DNA of 48,769 bases from an uncultured Phenylobacterium sp. Its GTDB lineage: Bacteria; Pseudomonadota; Alphaproteobacteria; Caulobacterales; Caulobacteraceae. The notes under the pieces are model-generated. The model saw nothing but the letters and a program-made list of their open reading frames with translations. It ran no database searches and had not been told where the DNA came from. Shown here piece after piece: positions 41,313 through 48,769 of the stretch (position 1 is the stretch's first letter; each line of letters starts with the position of its first letter). Where the stretch lies: positions 22,472 to 71,240 of the forward strand of contig NZ_CADEGK010000003.1 in NCBI RefSeq assembly GCF_902826855.1. Reading direction: 5' to 3'. The position numbers were made by a program, and so were the translations under genes.

Positions 41313-42197
41313 ATGGCCCGCGCCGTCGCCACGCCTGCGCTCTCCGACACGCCGCTGGCGGCGGGGCTCTATGTGGTGGCGACGCCGATCGGCAACCTGC
41401 GCGACATCACATTGCGGGCGCTCGACGTGCTGGCCCAGGCCGACCTGGTGCTGGCCGAGGACACACGCGTGACCGGCAAGCTGCTGCATGCCTACGGCAT
41501 CTCGGCCAAGCTAGAGCGGCACGACGAGCACGCCGCTGAGCGGGCGCGGCCCAAGGCGATGGCGGCGCTGGCCGCCGGGCAGCGGGTGGCCCTGGTGAGC
41601 GACGCCGGGACGCCCCTGATCTCCGACCCCGGCTACCGGCTGGTGCGCGAGGCAGCGGCGGCTGGCCACGCGGTGATCCCGATCCCCGGAGCCTCCGCCC
41701 TGCTGGCCGGGCTGTCGGCTGGCGGCCTGCCCACCGACCGCTTCCTGTTCGTCGGCTTCCCGCCTGCGAAGAGCGCGGCGCGGCGGACGTTCCTGACCGA
41801 GTTCGCCGGCGTGCGCGCCACCCTGGTGTTCTTCGAGGGCGGGTCGCGACTGGCCGAGAGCTTGGCCGACATGGCCGCGGTGCTGGGCGATCGCGAGGCG
41901 GTGGTCTGCCGGGAGCTTACCAAGCTCTACGAGACCTTCTACCGGGGCCCTTTGTCGGTGCTGGCCGCCGATCCGAAGCTTGACGCGCCGAAGGGAGAGA
42001 TCGTCATCCTCGTGGGACCCGGCCGCGAGACCGAGGCGACCGCCGCCGACGCCGACACCGCGCTCGCCGATGCGCTCACGCGGCTGAAGCCGGCCGACGC
42101 CGCGGGCGAGGTGGCCAAGGCGCTGGGCCTGCCACGCCGCGACCTCTACCGCCGCGCGCTCGAGCTAAAGGATCAGGCAAAGGGTGAGGGCCGGTGA
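41313..42197 (+). CDS. rsmI: 16S rRNA 2'-O-methyltransferase RsmI
   Basis: A 294-residue SAM-dependent methyltransferase (tetrapyrrole methylase fold) that modifies C1402 of 16S rRNA. LYVVATPIGNLRDITLRAL (about 17-35), LAEDTRVTGKLL, SDAGTPLISDPGYRLV and IPGASALLAGLSAGGLPTDRF are the family blocks. The ATG at 41313 is chosen; a TTG at 41277 would add 12 residues. Its TGA overlaps the yraN GTG start (GGTGA), so the pair is translationally coupled, as in many proteobacteria. Confidence 0.94.
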   Translation: MARAVATPALSDTPLAAGLYVVATPIGNLRDITLRALDVLAQADLVLAEDTRVTGKLLHAYGISAKLERHDEHAAERARPKAMAALAAGQRVALVSDAGTPLISDPGYRLVREAAAAGHAVIPIPGASALLAGLSAGGLPTDRFLFVGFPPAKSAARRTFLTEFAGVRATLVFFEGGSRLAESLADMAAVLGDREAVVCRELTKLYETFYRGPLSVLAADPKLDAPKGEIVILVGPGRETEATAADADTALADALTRLKPADAAGEVAKALGLPRRDLYRRALELKDQAKGEGR

Positions 42198-42565
42198 ACC
42201 CGCGCATCCAGCGCGGCGCGACGGCCCGTCTGTCGGGACGGCGCAGCGAGGCGTGGGCGGCGGCCTGGCTGATGGCCAAGGGCTATCGCATCCTGGGCTT
42301 CCGCCTGAAGACTCCTCAGGCGGAGATCGACCTCCTGGCCAAGAAGGGCGACGTTCTGGCCGTGGTCGAAGTCAAGAGCCGCGCCGACATCGAGGCCGCC
42401 CTGGAGGCGGTCACCTACGACCAGCGTGAGCGCCTGCGGCGGGCGGGCGTGACCCTGGCCGCGCGCCGACGAGGGCTGGCGAGCTGTGCGGTGCGGCTGG
42501 ACTTGCTGGCCCTCGCGCCCGGGCGGCTTCCTAGGCATATTCCCGACGCGTGGAAGGGTGGCTGA
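42194..42565 (+). CDS. yraN: YraN family (UPF0102) nuclease-like protein
   Basis: A 123-residue protein with the endonuclease-like fold. RRSEAWAAAWLMAKGYRILGFRLKT is followed by the active-site-like EIDLLAKKGDVLAVVEVKSR (E-I-D ... V-E-V-K). Biochemical role is unproven; the fold suggests nucleic-acid cleavage. GTG at 42194 overlaps the rsmI stop. In many relatives glutathione synthetase follows; here a SirB1-type gene does. The next ATG is 9 bases after this stop. Confidence 0.92.
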   Translation: MNPRIQRGATARLSGRRSEAWAAAWLMAKGYRILGFRLKTPQAEIDLLAKKGDVLAVVEVKSRADIEAALEAVTYDQRERLRRAGVTLAARRRGLASCAVRLDLLALAPGRLPRHIPDAWKGG

Positions 42566-42573
42566 GGGACGCC

Positions 42574-43389
42574 ATGGACCGCCAAGAGGCCGAGACGATC
42601 CTGTCCTCCGCCGGGAGCCTGACCGACGGCGAGTTCCCGTTGCTGGAAGCCGCGATCGCCTGCGCCATCCACGAGGAGCCGGCGCGCGACGCCGCGGCGG
42701 CGCGCGAGGTGGCCGCCATTGGCGTCGAGCGCCTGACCCAGCGGCTAAAGCGCGAGAGTCCTGAGGAGGCGATCGCCGAGACGATGGCCGGCGACCTGGG
42801 CCTTTCCGGCGACTTGTTCACGCCGGACGACCCGGACAATGCCGACGTCGTGGCGCTGGCCAACCGCCGCCGAGGCCTGGCTGTGACGATCGGGGTCTAC
42901 TACCTGCATGCCGCGCGCCGCTGCGGCCTGACGGTTCAGGGCGTGGACTTCCCCGGTCACTTCCTGTTGCGCATCGAGACCGAGGAGGGGCCGCTGGCGC
43001 TGGACCCGTTCTCGGAGGGCCGCGTGGTGCTGCCGTCGGAGCTGACCCGGCGGGCCTTGCATGCGGGGCTCACCCCCAACGTCGCCGACCGGCTGGACCG
43101 GCTGATGGCCCCGGTGAGCGACCGGGCCGTGCTGTTGCGGCTGCAGAACGTGGTCTTCGCCCAGGCCAGCAAACTCGGCGACTTCGGCCGCGCGGAACGC
43201 GCCGCACTGCGCCGCGCACTGTTGGACCCCACCGATCACCGGCCCTGGCTGGACGTCGCGTCCGCCCGCGAGGGCCAGGGCGCACTGGCCGGCGCGCTGG
43301 AGGCCCTGCAGCGCGCCACCGCGCTGGACGGCGGCGCGGCGCTCGCGGCGCGGGCGCAGCGGGAACGGGTGCGGTTGAAGCTCAACTGA
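42574..43389 (+). CDS. SirB1/transglutaminase-like family protein with TPR-like tail
   Basis: A 271-residue SirB1-family protein. The transglutaminase-like core is about 60-200, with ANRRRGLAVTIGVYYLHAARRCGL and VDFPGHFLLRI. The usual catalytic cysteine of transglutaminases is not evident; this is common in SirB1 proteins. The C-terminal part (HRPWLDVASAREGQGALAGALEALQRATALD) looks like a tetratricopeptide helix pair. Function is unknown. ATG at 42574 follows GAGGGA; an in-frame start at 42550 overlaps yraN. It is the last gene of the rdgB-to-SirB1 run. Confidence 0.87.
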   Translation: MDRQEAETILSSAGSLTDGEFPLLEAAIACAIHEEPARDAAAAREVAAIGVERLTQRLKRESPEEAIAETMAGDLGLSGDLFTPDDPDNADVVALANRRRGLAVTIGVYYLHAARRCGLTVQGVDFPGHFLLRIETEEGPLALDPFSEGRVVLPSELTRRALHAGLTPNVADRLDRLMAPVSDRAVLLRLQNVVFAQASKLGDFGRAERAALRRALLDPTDHRPWLDVASAREGQGALAGALEALQRATALDGGAALAARAQRERVRLKLN

Positions 43390-43479
43390 CGTCTGACCGC
43401 TGCGCCGCCGCCGAGCTGCGGAGGATGATCCGAATAATGTCTTGTTGAGTTATATTTCCCATTGTGAATATATCTCGCC

Positions 43480-43782
43480 ATGAGCCCCTTCGAAGCCCTC
43501 GCCGAGCCGAACCGGCGCCGCATCCTGGATGCGCTGGTGACCGGCGAGCGGGCGGCCGGGGAGCTCGGCGAAGCCTTATCGATCAGCCAGCCTGGCGTTT
43601 CCAAGCACCTGAAGATCCTGAAGGCGGCCGGCCTCGTGCAGGCCCGCGCGGACGGCCAGCGCCGGCTCTACCGCCTGGACCCGCGCGGTATGGCCGAATG
43701 CTTCGCCTGGCTGCAGCCGCACCGGCGCTTCTGGGCCGACAGGCTGAGCGCGCTGGAAGGTCACCTGGAGCGTGAGCAATGA
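43480..43782 (+). CDS. ArsR-family winged-helix regulator
   Basis: A 100-residue ArsR/SmtB-type regulator. EPNRRRILDALVTGERAAGELGEALSISQPGVSKHLKILKAAGLV (about 8-50) is the helix-turn-helix, and RRLYRLDPRGMAE the wing. Metal-binding cysteines are absent, so it belongs to the metal-independent subgroup that pairs with SRPBCC proteins. The start lies in an AT-rich leader with little ribosome-binding sequence (GTTATATTTCCC and GAATATAT nearby), so translation may be near-leaderless. The SRPBCC gene follows by 31 bases. Confidence 0.9.
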   Translation: MSPFEALAEPNRRRILDALVTGERAAGELGEALSISQPGVSKHLKILKAAGLVQARADGQRRLYRLDPRGMAECFAWLQPHRRFWADRLSALEGHLEREQ

Positions 43783-43813
43783 CCACCGAACCGTTGCAGA
43801 CAGGAGCTTGACC

Positions 43814-44314
43814 ATGGCCGCCGCCGAACAGGAAATGGGGGACGTGCGCCGCGTCGGCGAAACCGTGGAGATGGTGTTCCATCGCCGCTACGCCCGGCCT
43901 ATCGAGAAGGTCTGGGCCGCCCTGACCGTGCCGGAGCGGCTCGCCGACTGGTTCGCCGAGACCACAATCGATCGCTTCGAAGTGGGCGGCACGATGCAGC
44001 TCTACTTCCGTGGCGCGGACTACCGCAGCAAGGCCCGCATCGTGGCCCTGGAACCCCCGCACGTGTTCGCCTGGGCGTGGTCCGAGCCCGATGGGACGAA
44101 GGAATCGCTGGTGCGCTTCGACCTACGCCCCGACGGCGACGGTTGCCGCCTGACGCTGACCCACACGAAGCTCTCGGTGGCGGAGAGCGAGGGGGTGGCC
44201 GCGGGTTGGCACGCCCACCTCGAGGCCCTGCAGGACGCCACTGACGCGATCTTTACCCCGTGGTCGGTCCTGCTGGAACGCGAGGCGAAGGTGAGCCCGC
44301 TCTACCGCGCCTGA
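43814..44314 (+). CDS. SRPBCC (AHSA1/polyketide-cyclase-like) protein
   Basis: A 166-residue START-like hydrophobic-cavity protein. FHRRYARPIEKVWAALTVPERLADWFAE near the N terminus and FDLRPDGDGCRLTLTHTKLS are family marks. These proteins bind small hydrophobic ligands; with an ArsR partner they form a common two-gene module of unknown ligand. ATG at 43814 has a strong AGGAG (43802-43806); a GTG at 43772 overlapping the regulator stop is less likely. Its end overlaps folP by 13 bases. Confidence 0.9.
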   Translation: MAAAEQEMGDVRRVGETVEMVFHRRYARPIEKVWAALTVPERLADWFAETTIDRFEVGGTMQLYFRGADYRSKARIVALEPPHVFAWAWSEPDGTKESLVRFDLRPDGDGCRLTLTHTKLSVAESEGVAAGWHAHLEALQDATDAIFTPWSVLLEREAKVSPLYRA

Positions 44315-45147
44315 GCGATCGCGCTCCAGACCGTGAGCGCCTGCGCGGTGTCGCGGACGTCGTGCACGCGCACGGCCGCGACCCCCGCCGCCGCGCCGGC
44401 CAGGGCGCCAGCGATCGAGCCACCGAGCCGCGCATCTGTCTTCGCCCCACCGTCTAGGGCCCCGATGAACGACTTGCGGCTTACGCCCAGCAGCACTGGG
44501 AACCCCAGGGCGGTGATACGATCCAGGCCCGCCAACAGCGGGAGGTTGTGGCGGATCATGTGTTTGCCGAAGCCGATGCCGGGATCGAGCCAGATCCGTT
44601 CGCGCGCCACGCCCGCCGCCATCGCCGCCTCGGCCCGCACGGCCAGGAACGCGGCCACCTCGGCCACCACGTCGTCGTAGTGCGGTTCGGCCTGCATTGT
44701 GCGCGGCTCGCCCAGCATGTGCATCAGCACCACCTCACAGCCGAGCTCAGCGGCGGTGGTGAGGCTGTCAGGGGCGTGGCGCAGTGCAGTGACGTCGTTC
44801 CACATCGATGCACCAGCCGCCGCGGCCGCCCTCGCCACCTGCGGTTTCATGGTGTCGACGGAGATCGGGATGTCGCTCTCCGCGCGGATCGCCTCGATCA
44901 GCGGGGCCAGGCGGGCGATCTCGACTTCGGCGGGGACGGGATCGGCGCCGGGCCGGGTGGACTCCGCGCCCAGGTCCAGGATGTCGGCGCCCTCGACGAT
45001 CAGACGGCGGGCGTGGGCGAGCGCGTCGGCCAGCGCCAGGTGGCGACCGCCGTCGGAGAAGCTGTCCGGGGTCGTGTTCACGATCCCCATGACGCGCGCC
45101 CGGGTTGGCGATGGCGGTGGCGATAGGGACTGGCGTGCGGAACTCAT
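44302..45147 (-). CDS. folP: Dihydropteroate synthase
   Basis: A 281-residue folate-pathway enzyme joining p-aminobenzoate to the pterin pyrophosphate. VMGIVNTTPDSFSDGGRH (about 19-36) and GADILDLGAESTRPGADPV are the two signature blocks; VLLGVSRKSFIG carries the substrate-binding lysine and arginine. The sulfonamide-sensitive residues look ordinary. In Caulobacter relatives ftsH and folP are neighbours; here two unrelated genes separate them. ATG at 45147 is close to the family N terminus. It is divergent from the RTX sugar dehydrogenase, with only 60 bases between them. Confidence 0.95.
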   Translation of the reverse strand: MSSARQSLSPPPSPTRARVMGIVNTTPDSFSDGGRHLALADALAHARRLIVEGADILDLGAESTRPGADPVPAEVEIARLAPLIEAIRAESDIPISVDTMKPQVARAAAAAGASMWNDVTALRHAPDSLTTAAELGCEVVLMHMLGEPRTMQAEPHYDDVVAEVAAFLAVRAEAAMAAGVARERIWLDPGIGFGKHMIRHNLPLLAGLDRITALGFPVLLGVSRKSFIGALDGGAKTDARLGGSIAGALAGAAAGVAAVRVHDVRDTAQALTVWSAIAQAR

Positions 45148-45207
45148 CGGGCCTCACAGTGGTCATACTGCCCAGCGAAGCTTGCGGCGAGTGTGGAGGG
45201 CTGAGCG

Positions 45208-47025
45208 ATGGCGGATATCGACGGGACCAGCGCGAGGGACACCTTGAACGGCACGGCCGGGGCCGACGTGCTCACCGGCCGCGACGGGTCCGACAGCGTC
45301 TTCGGCGGGGCGGCGGACGATGTGATCTATGGCCACTCCACCGCGGACCTCACCGCTGGGTCGTCGACGATCTCCGCCCTGCGAGTAGCCTCCGGCCTCT
45401 CGGGCCCGCTCTACGCCGCCTCGCCGCCCGGCGACCCCGACAGGCTGTTCATCGTCGAGCAGCACACCGGGCGCATCCGCATCCTCGACCTCAACTCCGG
45501 CCAGCTGAACGGCGACCATTTCCTGGACCTGCCGGACTCCAGCCTGGCCGGCGGCGGGGAGCAGGGGCTGCTGGGCCTGGCCTTCCACCCCAACTATGCC
45601 GCGAACGGCCTGTTCTACGTGAACCTGACCAATGCGGCCGGTGACACCGAAATCCGCGAATACCGCCGGGCCGACGCCAACCACTCGGAAGCCACCGGGC
45701 GAGTGATCCTCGGCTACGACCAGCCGTTCACCAACCACAACGGCGGGTGGATGGGCTTCGGGCCGGACGGGATGCTGTACATCGCCTCGGGGGACGGTGG
45801 CTCGGGCGGCGACCCGATGGGAAACGCCCAGAACGTCAATTCCCTACTCGGCAAGATCCTGCGCATCGACGTGAACTCGGACGCTTTCCCTGCGGATGCG
45901 GCGCGGAACTACGCGATCCCAGCCGGCAACCCGTTCGCCGGCGCCACCCCCGGGGCCGACGAGATCTGGCTCACGGGCCTGCGCAATCCCTGGCGGGCCA
46001 GCTTCGACAGCGCCAACGGCAACCTGTGGATCGGCGACGTCGGCCAGGGCGCGCGCGAGGAAGTGGACGTGGCCCCGGCCGGGCAGGGCGGGATCAACTT
46101 CGGTTGGGACTTCCGCGAGGGCTTCCTGCCCTTCGAGGGCGCGGCGCCGGGCGGGCTGACCGATCCGATCCTCGACTACAACCGCTCCACGCCGGGCTTC
46201 TCCGGGTTCTCGGTCACCGGCGGCTATGTCTACCACGGGCCGGGCGGCGCCAACGGGCTCTACGTCTTCGGCGACTTCGGCACGGCCAACCTCTGGACCG
46301 TCAGCTACGCCCCCGGCGGGACGGCGCAGGACTTCATGAACCGCAACGCGCAACTGGCGCTGACCGGCGGCGGCGACTTCGACCAACTGGCCTCGTTCGC
46401 GGTGGACGGCTCCGGGCGGCTCTACGTGATCGGCCTGGACGGCGACATCCACCGGCTTACCCCCGGCGCCACGGCCGGGGACGGCCTCGACTACCTGCGC
46501 GGGGAGGAGGGCGACGACGTCATCTACGGCGGCTTCGGCTTCGACGACGTGCACGGCAACATGGGGAACGACACCGTCTCCGGCGGCGACGGCGGCGACT
46601 GGGTGGTGGGCGGCAAGGACAACGACAGCCTGAGCGGTGACGCCGGCGACGACATCGTGTTCGGCAACCTCGGCAATGACACCGGCGACGGCGGCGCAGG
46701 CGCCGATCTGGTGCGCGGCGGCCAGGGCGCCGATGTCCTGCGCGGCGGCGATGGCGCCGACTTCATCTCCGGGGACTTGGGCGACGACACGCTCACCGGC
46801 GGGCTCGGCGCGGACATCTTCAACAGCTTCGGCGACGCCGGCCTCGACCGGGTGACCGACTTCAACCGCGGCGAAGGCGATCGCGTGCGGCTTGACGCGG
46901 GCAGCAGCTTCACCGCCAGCCAGCAGGGCGCCGACGCCGTCGTTGAGGTCGCAGGCGGCGCCCGCGTGGTGCTGGTTGGCGTAACCCTCTCAGGTCTCGA
47001 CCCCGCCTGGATCTTCGTGGGCTGA
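45208..47025 (+). CDS. Sugar dehydrogenase-type beta-propeller flanked by RTX repeats
   Basis: A 605-residue predicted type I-secreted enzyme. A short RTX block (about 10-50, GTAGADVLTGRDGSDSVFGG) is followed by a glucose/sorbosone-dehydrogenase six-bladed propeller (about 55-425). This has NHNGGWMGFGPDGMLYIASGD, NSLLGKILRIDVN, WLTGLRNPWRASFD and GDVGQGAREEVD. A larger RTX block (about 430-540) and C-terminal domain ending LDPAWIFVG follow. The propeller family binds PQQ and oxidises aldoses; a PQQ role here is inferred. The C-terminal third closely matches the small RTX protein at 9635-10267. Its N-terminal RTX block is unusual. Confidence 0.88.
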   Translation: MADIDGTSARDTLNGTAGADVLTGRDGSDSVFGGAADDVIYGHSTADLTAGSSTISALRVASGLSGPLYAASPPGDPDRLFIVEQHTGRIRILDLNSGQLNGDHFLDLPDSSLAGGGEQGLLGLAFHPNYAANGLFYVNLTNAAGDTEIREYRRADANHSEATGRVILGYDQPFTNHNGGWMGFGPDGMLYIASGDGGSGGDPMGNAQNVNSLLGKILRIDVNSDAFPADAARNYAIPAGNPFAGATPGADEIWLTGLRNPWRASFDSANGNLWIGDVGQGAREEVDVAPAGQGGINFGWDFREGFLPFEGAAPGGLTDPILDYNRSTPGFSGFSVTGGYVYHGPGGANGLYVFGDFGTANLWTVSYAPGGTAQDFMNRNAQLALTGGGDFDQLASFAVDGSGRLYVIGLDGDIHRLTPGATAGDGLDYLRGEEGDDVIYGGFGFDDVHGNMGNDTVSGGDGGDWVVGGKDNDSLSGDAGDDIVFGNLGNDTGDGGAGADLVRGGQGADVLRGGDGADFISGDLGDDTLTGGLGADIFNSFGDAGLDRVTDFNRGEGDRVRLDAGSSFTASQQGADAVVEVAGGARVVLVGVTLSGLDPAWIFVG

Positions 47026-47032
47026 GGCCCAG

Positions 47033-47716
47033 CTAGCCGCCCTTCTTCAGCGTCAGGGGCAGCGAACCGCCGCCCTGTCGCCAGAGGCCCTCGAGGGTCT
47101 GGCCGTCGGGCGAGAGCTTGCCGTCGAACTGGCCGATGCCCTTCAGCTCAAAGACCACCGCGTCGCCCTGGCGCGTGGGCGCGGCCGCCATCTGGTCCGG
47201 GCTCTGGTCGGGCGAGGCGAACATCGCCGAGGTTCCGCCAGCGCCGGTCTTCACGGTGATCACGATGCGCAGGTCGCCCTGCGGCGCGGCCAGAACGCCG
47301 GCCCACTGGCCGTCGAGGCCCGCCACCGTGGGCCGCGGCCCGACCTTGCCGCGGGTCAGCGTCAGCGGCATGTCGTAGCCCGCCTGCGTCAGGGTCCCGG
47401 TCCAGGCCCTGGCGGCAGGGTCCCACTTGGGGGCATAGGTGGCCTGCACCACCGGCACGGCGAAGGACAACGTTCCGTCCTTCACCGCGACATCGGTCAT
47501 CGGCAGGGGATCGGGCGTCTGGTCGGGGCTTCCCGCGTGGCCCTCCAGGGCGCCGTTCGCGCCGGTCTTCACGTGCAGGGTGACGGTCAGCTCGGCGCCC
47601 GGCGTCTTCACCGTGCCGATCCAGTCCCCGGTGGCGTCCTGCGCCTGCGCCGCCGTCGAAAGGCCCGCAGCCATGAGGCTCGCCAGGACGATCCGGGGCC
47701 TCCAGGTCGTGGTCAT
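47033..47716 (-). CDS. Secreted protein with two tandem beta-domain repeats
   Basis: A 227-residue exported protein. After a signal peptide (TTWRPRIVLASLMAAGLSTAAQAQ) come two copies of a domain. The first starts GDWIGTVKTPGAELTVTLHVKTG near 30, the second GQWAGVLAAPQGDLRIVITVKTG near 135; each carries SPDQTPD or SPDQSPD, and the C-terminal one ends EGLWRQGGGSLPLTLKK. The same domain is familiar as an N-terminal part of some secreted serine hydrolases; here no hydrolase is attached. Function unknown. ATG at 47716 gives the signal peptide; an upstream extension is arginine-rich and rejected. Confidence 0.83.
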   Translation of the reverse strand: MTTTWRPRIVLASLMAAGLSTAAQAQDATGDWIGTVKTPGAELTVTLHVKTGANGALEGHAGSPDQTPDPLPMTDVAVKDGTLSFAVPVVQATYAPKWDPAARAWTGTLTQAGYDMPLTLTRGKVGPRPTVAGLDGQWAGVLAAPQGDLRIVITVKTGAGGTSAMFASPDQSPDQMAAAPTRQGDAVVFELKGIGQFDGKLSPDGQTLEGLWRQGGGSLPLTLKKGG

Positions 47717-47797
47717 GCCGTCCCTCCCGCTTCGTGACGCCCGAAGATGGCGCGCGCTACGCGCGGCGGCAACGTCGTCGGCTCGCGGCGGCAACGG

Positions 47798-47828
47798 AAA
47801 AGGGCGGTCGCTGCGCAGCGACCGCCCT
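47798..47828 (-). terminator. Intrinsic terminator of ftsH
   Basis: A perfect 13-bp hairpin AGGGCGGTCGCTG (47801-47813), loop CG, CAGCGACCGCCCT (47816-47828). On the minus strand it ends in UUUU, 27 bases after the ftsH stop. It separates ftsH from the secreted protein and so from folP. Confidence 0.88.
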
Positions 47829-47854
47829 CCACAAGTTCGGGTTGTCGCCCGGCC

Positions 47855-48769
<915 letters not shown>

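Noticed and set aside
46480-46810. Second periodic DNA stretch
   Set aside because: Again codes for RTX repeats in the sugar dehydrogenase.

Overview
The window is GC-rich alphaproteobacterial chromosome and looks like Caulobacteraceae, most likely Phenylobacterium or a close relative. The basis is gene content and order (hrcA-grpE divergent from rph, then rdgB-hemW-rsmI-yraN; folP near ftsH), XRE/DUF2975 and lemA/TPM pairs, RTX and PEPxxWA-CTERM secreted proteins, and promoter-like sites with the short Caulobacter-type -35/-10 spacing. The genus call is inference. I see no rRNA, tRNA, CRISPR array, insertion sequence or phage genes. Both ends are cut: an aldehyde dehydrogenase is missing its 5' part on the left, and ftsH is missing its N-terminal part on the right.

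Layout. 1-3.1 kb: ALDH7-type dehydrogenase end, then a MoxR ATPase/VWA pair of the CoxD/CoxE kind. 3.1-13.7 kb: a probable catabolic region with two tandem MFS_2 transporters behind near-identical promoter/operator sites, an SDR, a phosphotriesterase-family hydrolase, an epoxide hydrolase, a small RTX protein and a single-chain acyl-CoA carboxylase. A decayed copy of the carboxylase C-terminus lies upstream of the epoxide hydrolase. 13.9-17.1 kb: a DHFR-like reductase and a two-subunit periplasmic molybdenum hydroxylase. 17.2-20.7 kb: an orphan HWE sensor kinase and a lemA-TPM-TPM operon. 20.8-26.1 kb: a methyltransferase and a divergent fatty-acid modification cluster (flavin oxidase, DUF1365; DUF1295, CFA-type methyltransferase, DUF2177). 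26.2-29.6 kb: exported amidohydrolase and a Tat phospholipase C. 29.6-35.2 kb: PEP-CTERM protein, sugar aminotransferase, patatin, GFA, VOC, an alcohol dehydrogenase and a 30-residue membrane peptide.

35.3-44.3 kb holds housekeeping genes: grpE and hrcA leftward, then rph, rdgB, hemW, rsmI, yraN and a SirB1-type gene rightward, followed by an ArsR/SRPBCC pair. Between rph and rdgB sits a leftward four-gene cassette: two tiny proteins flanking an XRE regulator and a DUF2975 membrane protein. 44.3-48.8 kb: folP and ftsH, separated by an RTX-flanked sugar dehydrogenase and a secreted two-repeat protein.

Three features stand out. Six of eleven convergent gene pairs share exactly four bases at their stop codons. 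The rph-rdgB cassette and its shared leader element look undescribed. Several precise regulatory repeats are present: the twin MFS sites, an inverted repeat over the hrcA leader, a PsrA-like operator, and tandem 18-base repeats before the aminotransferase.
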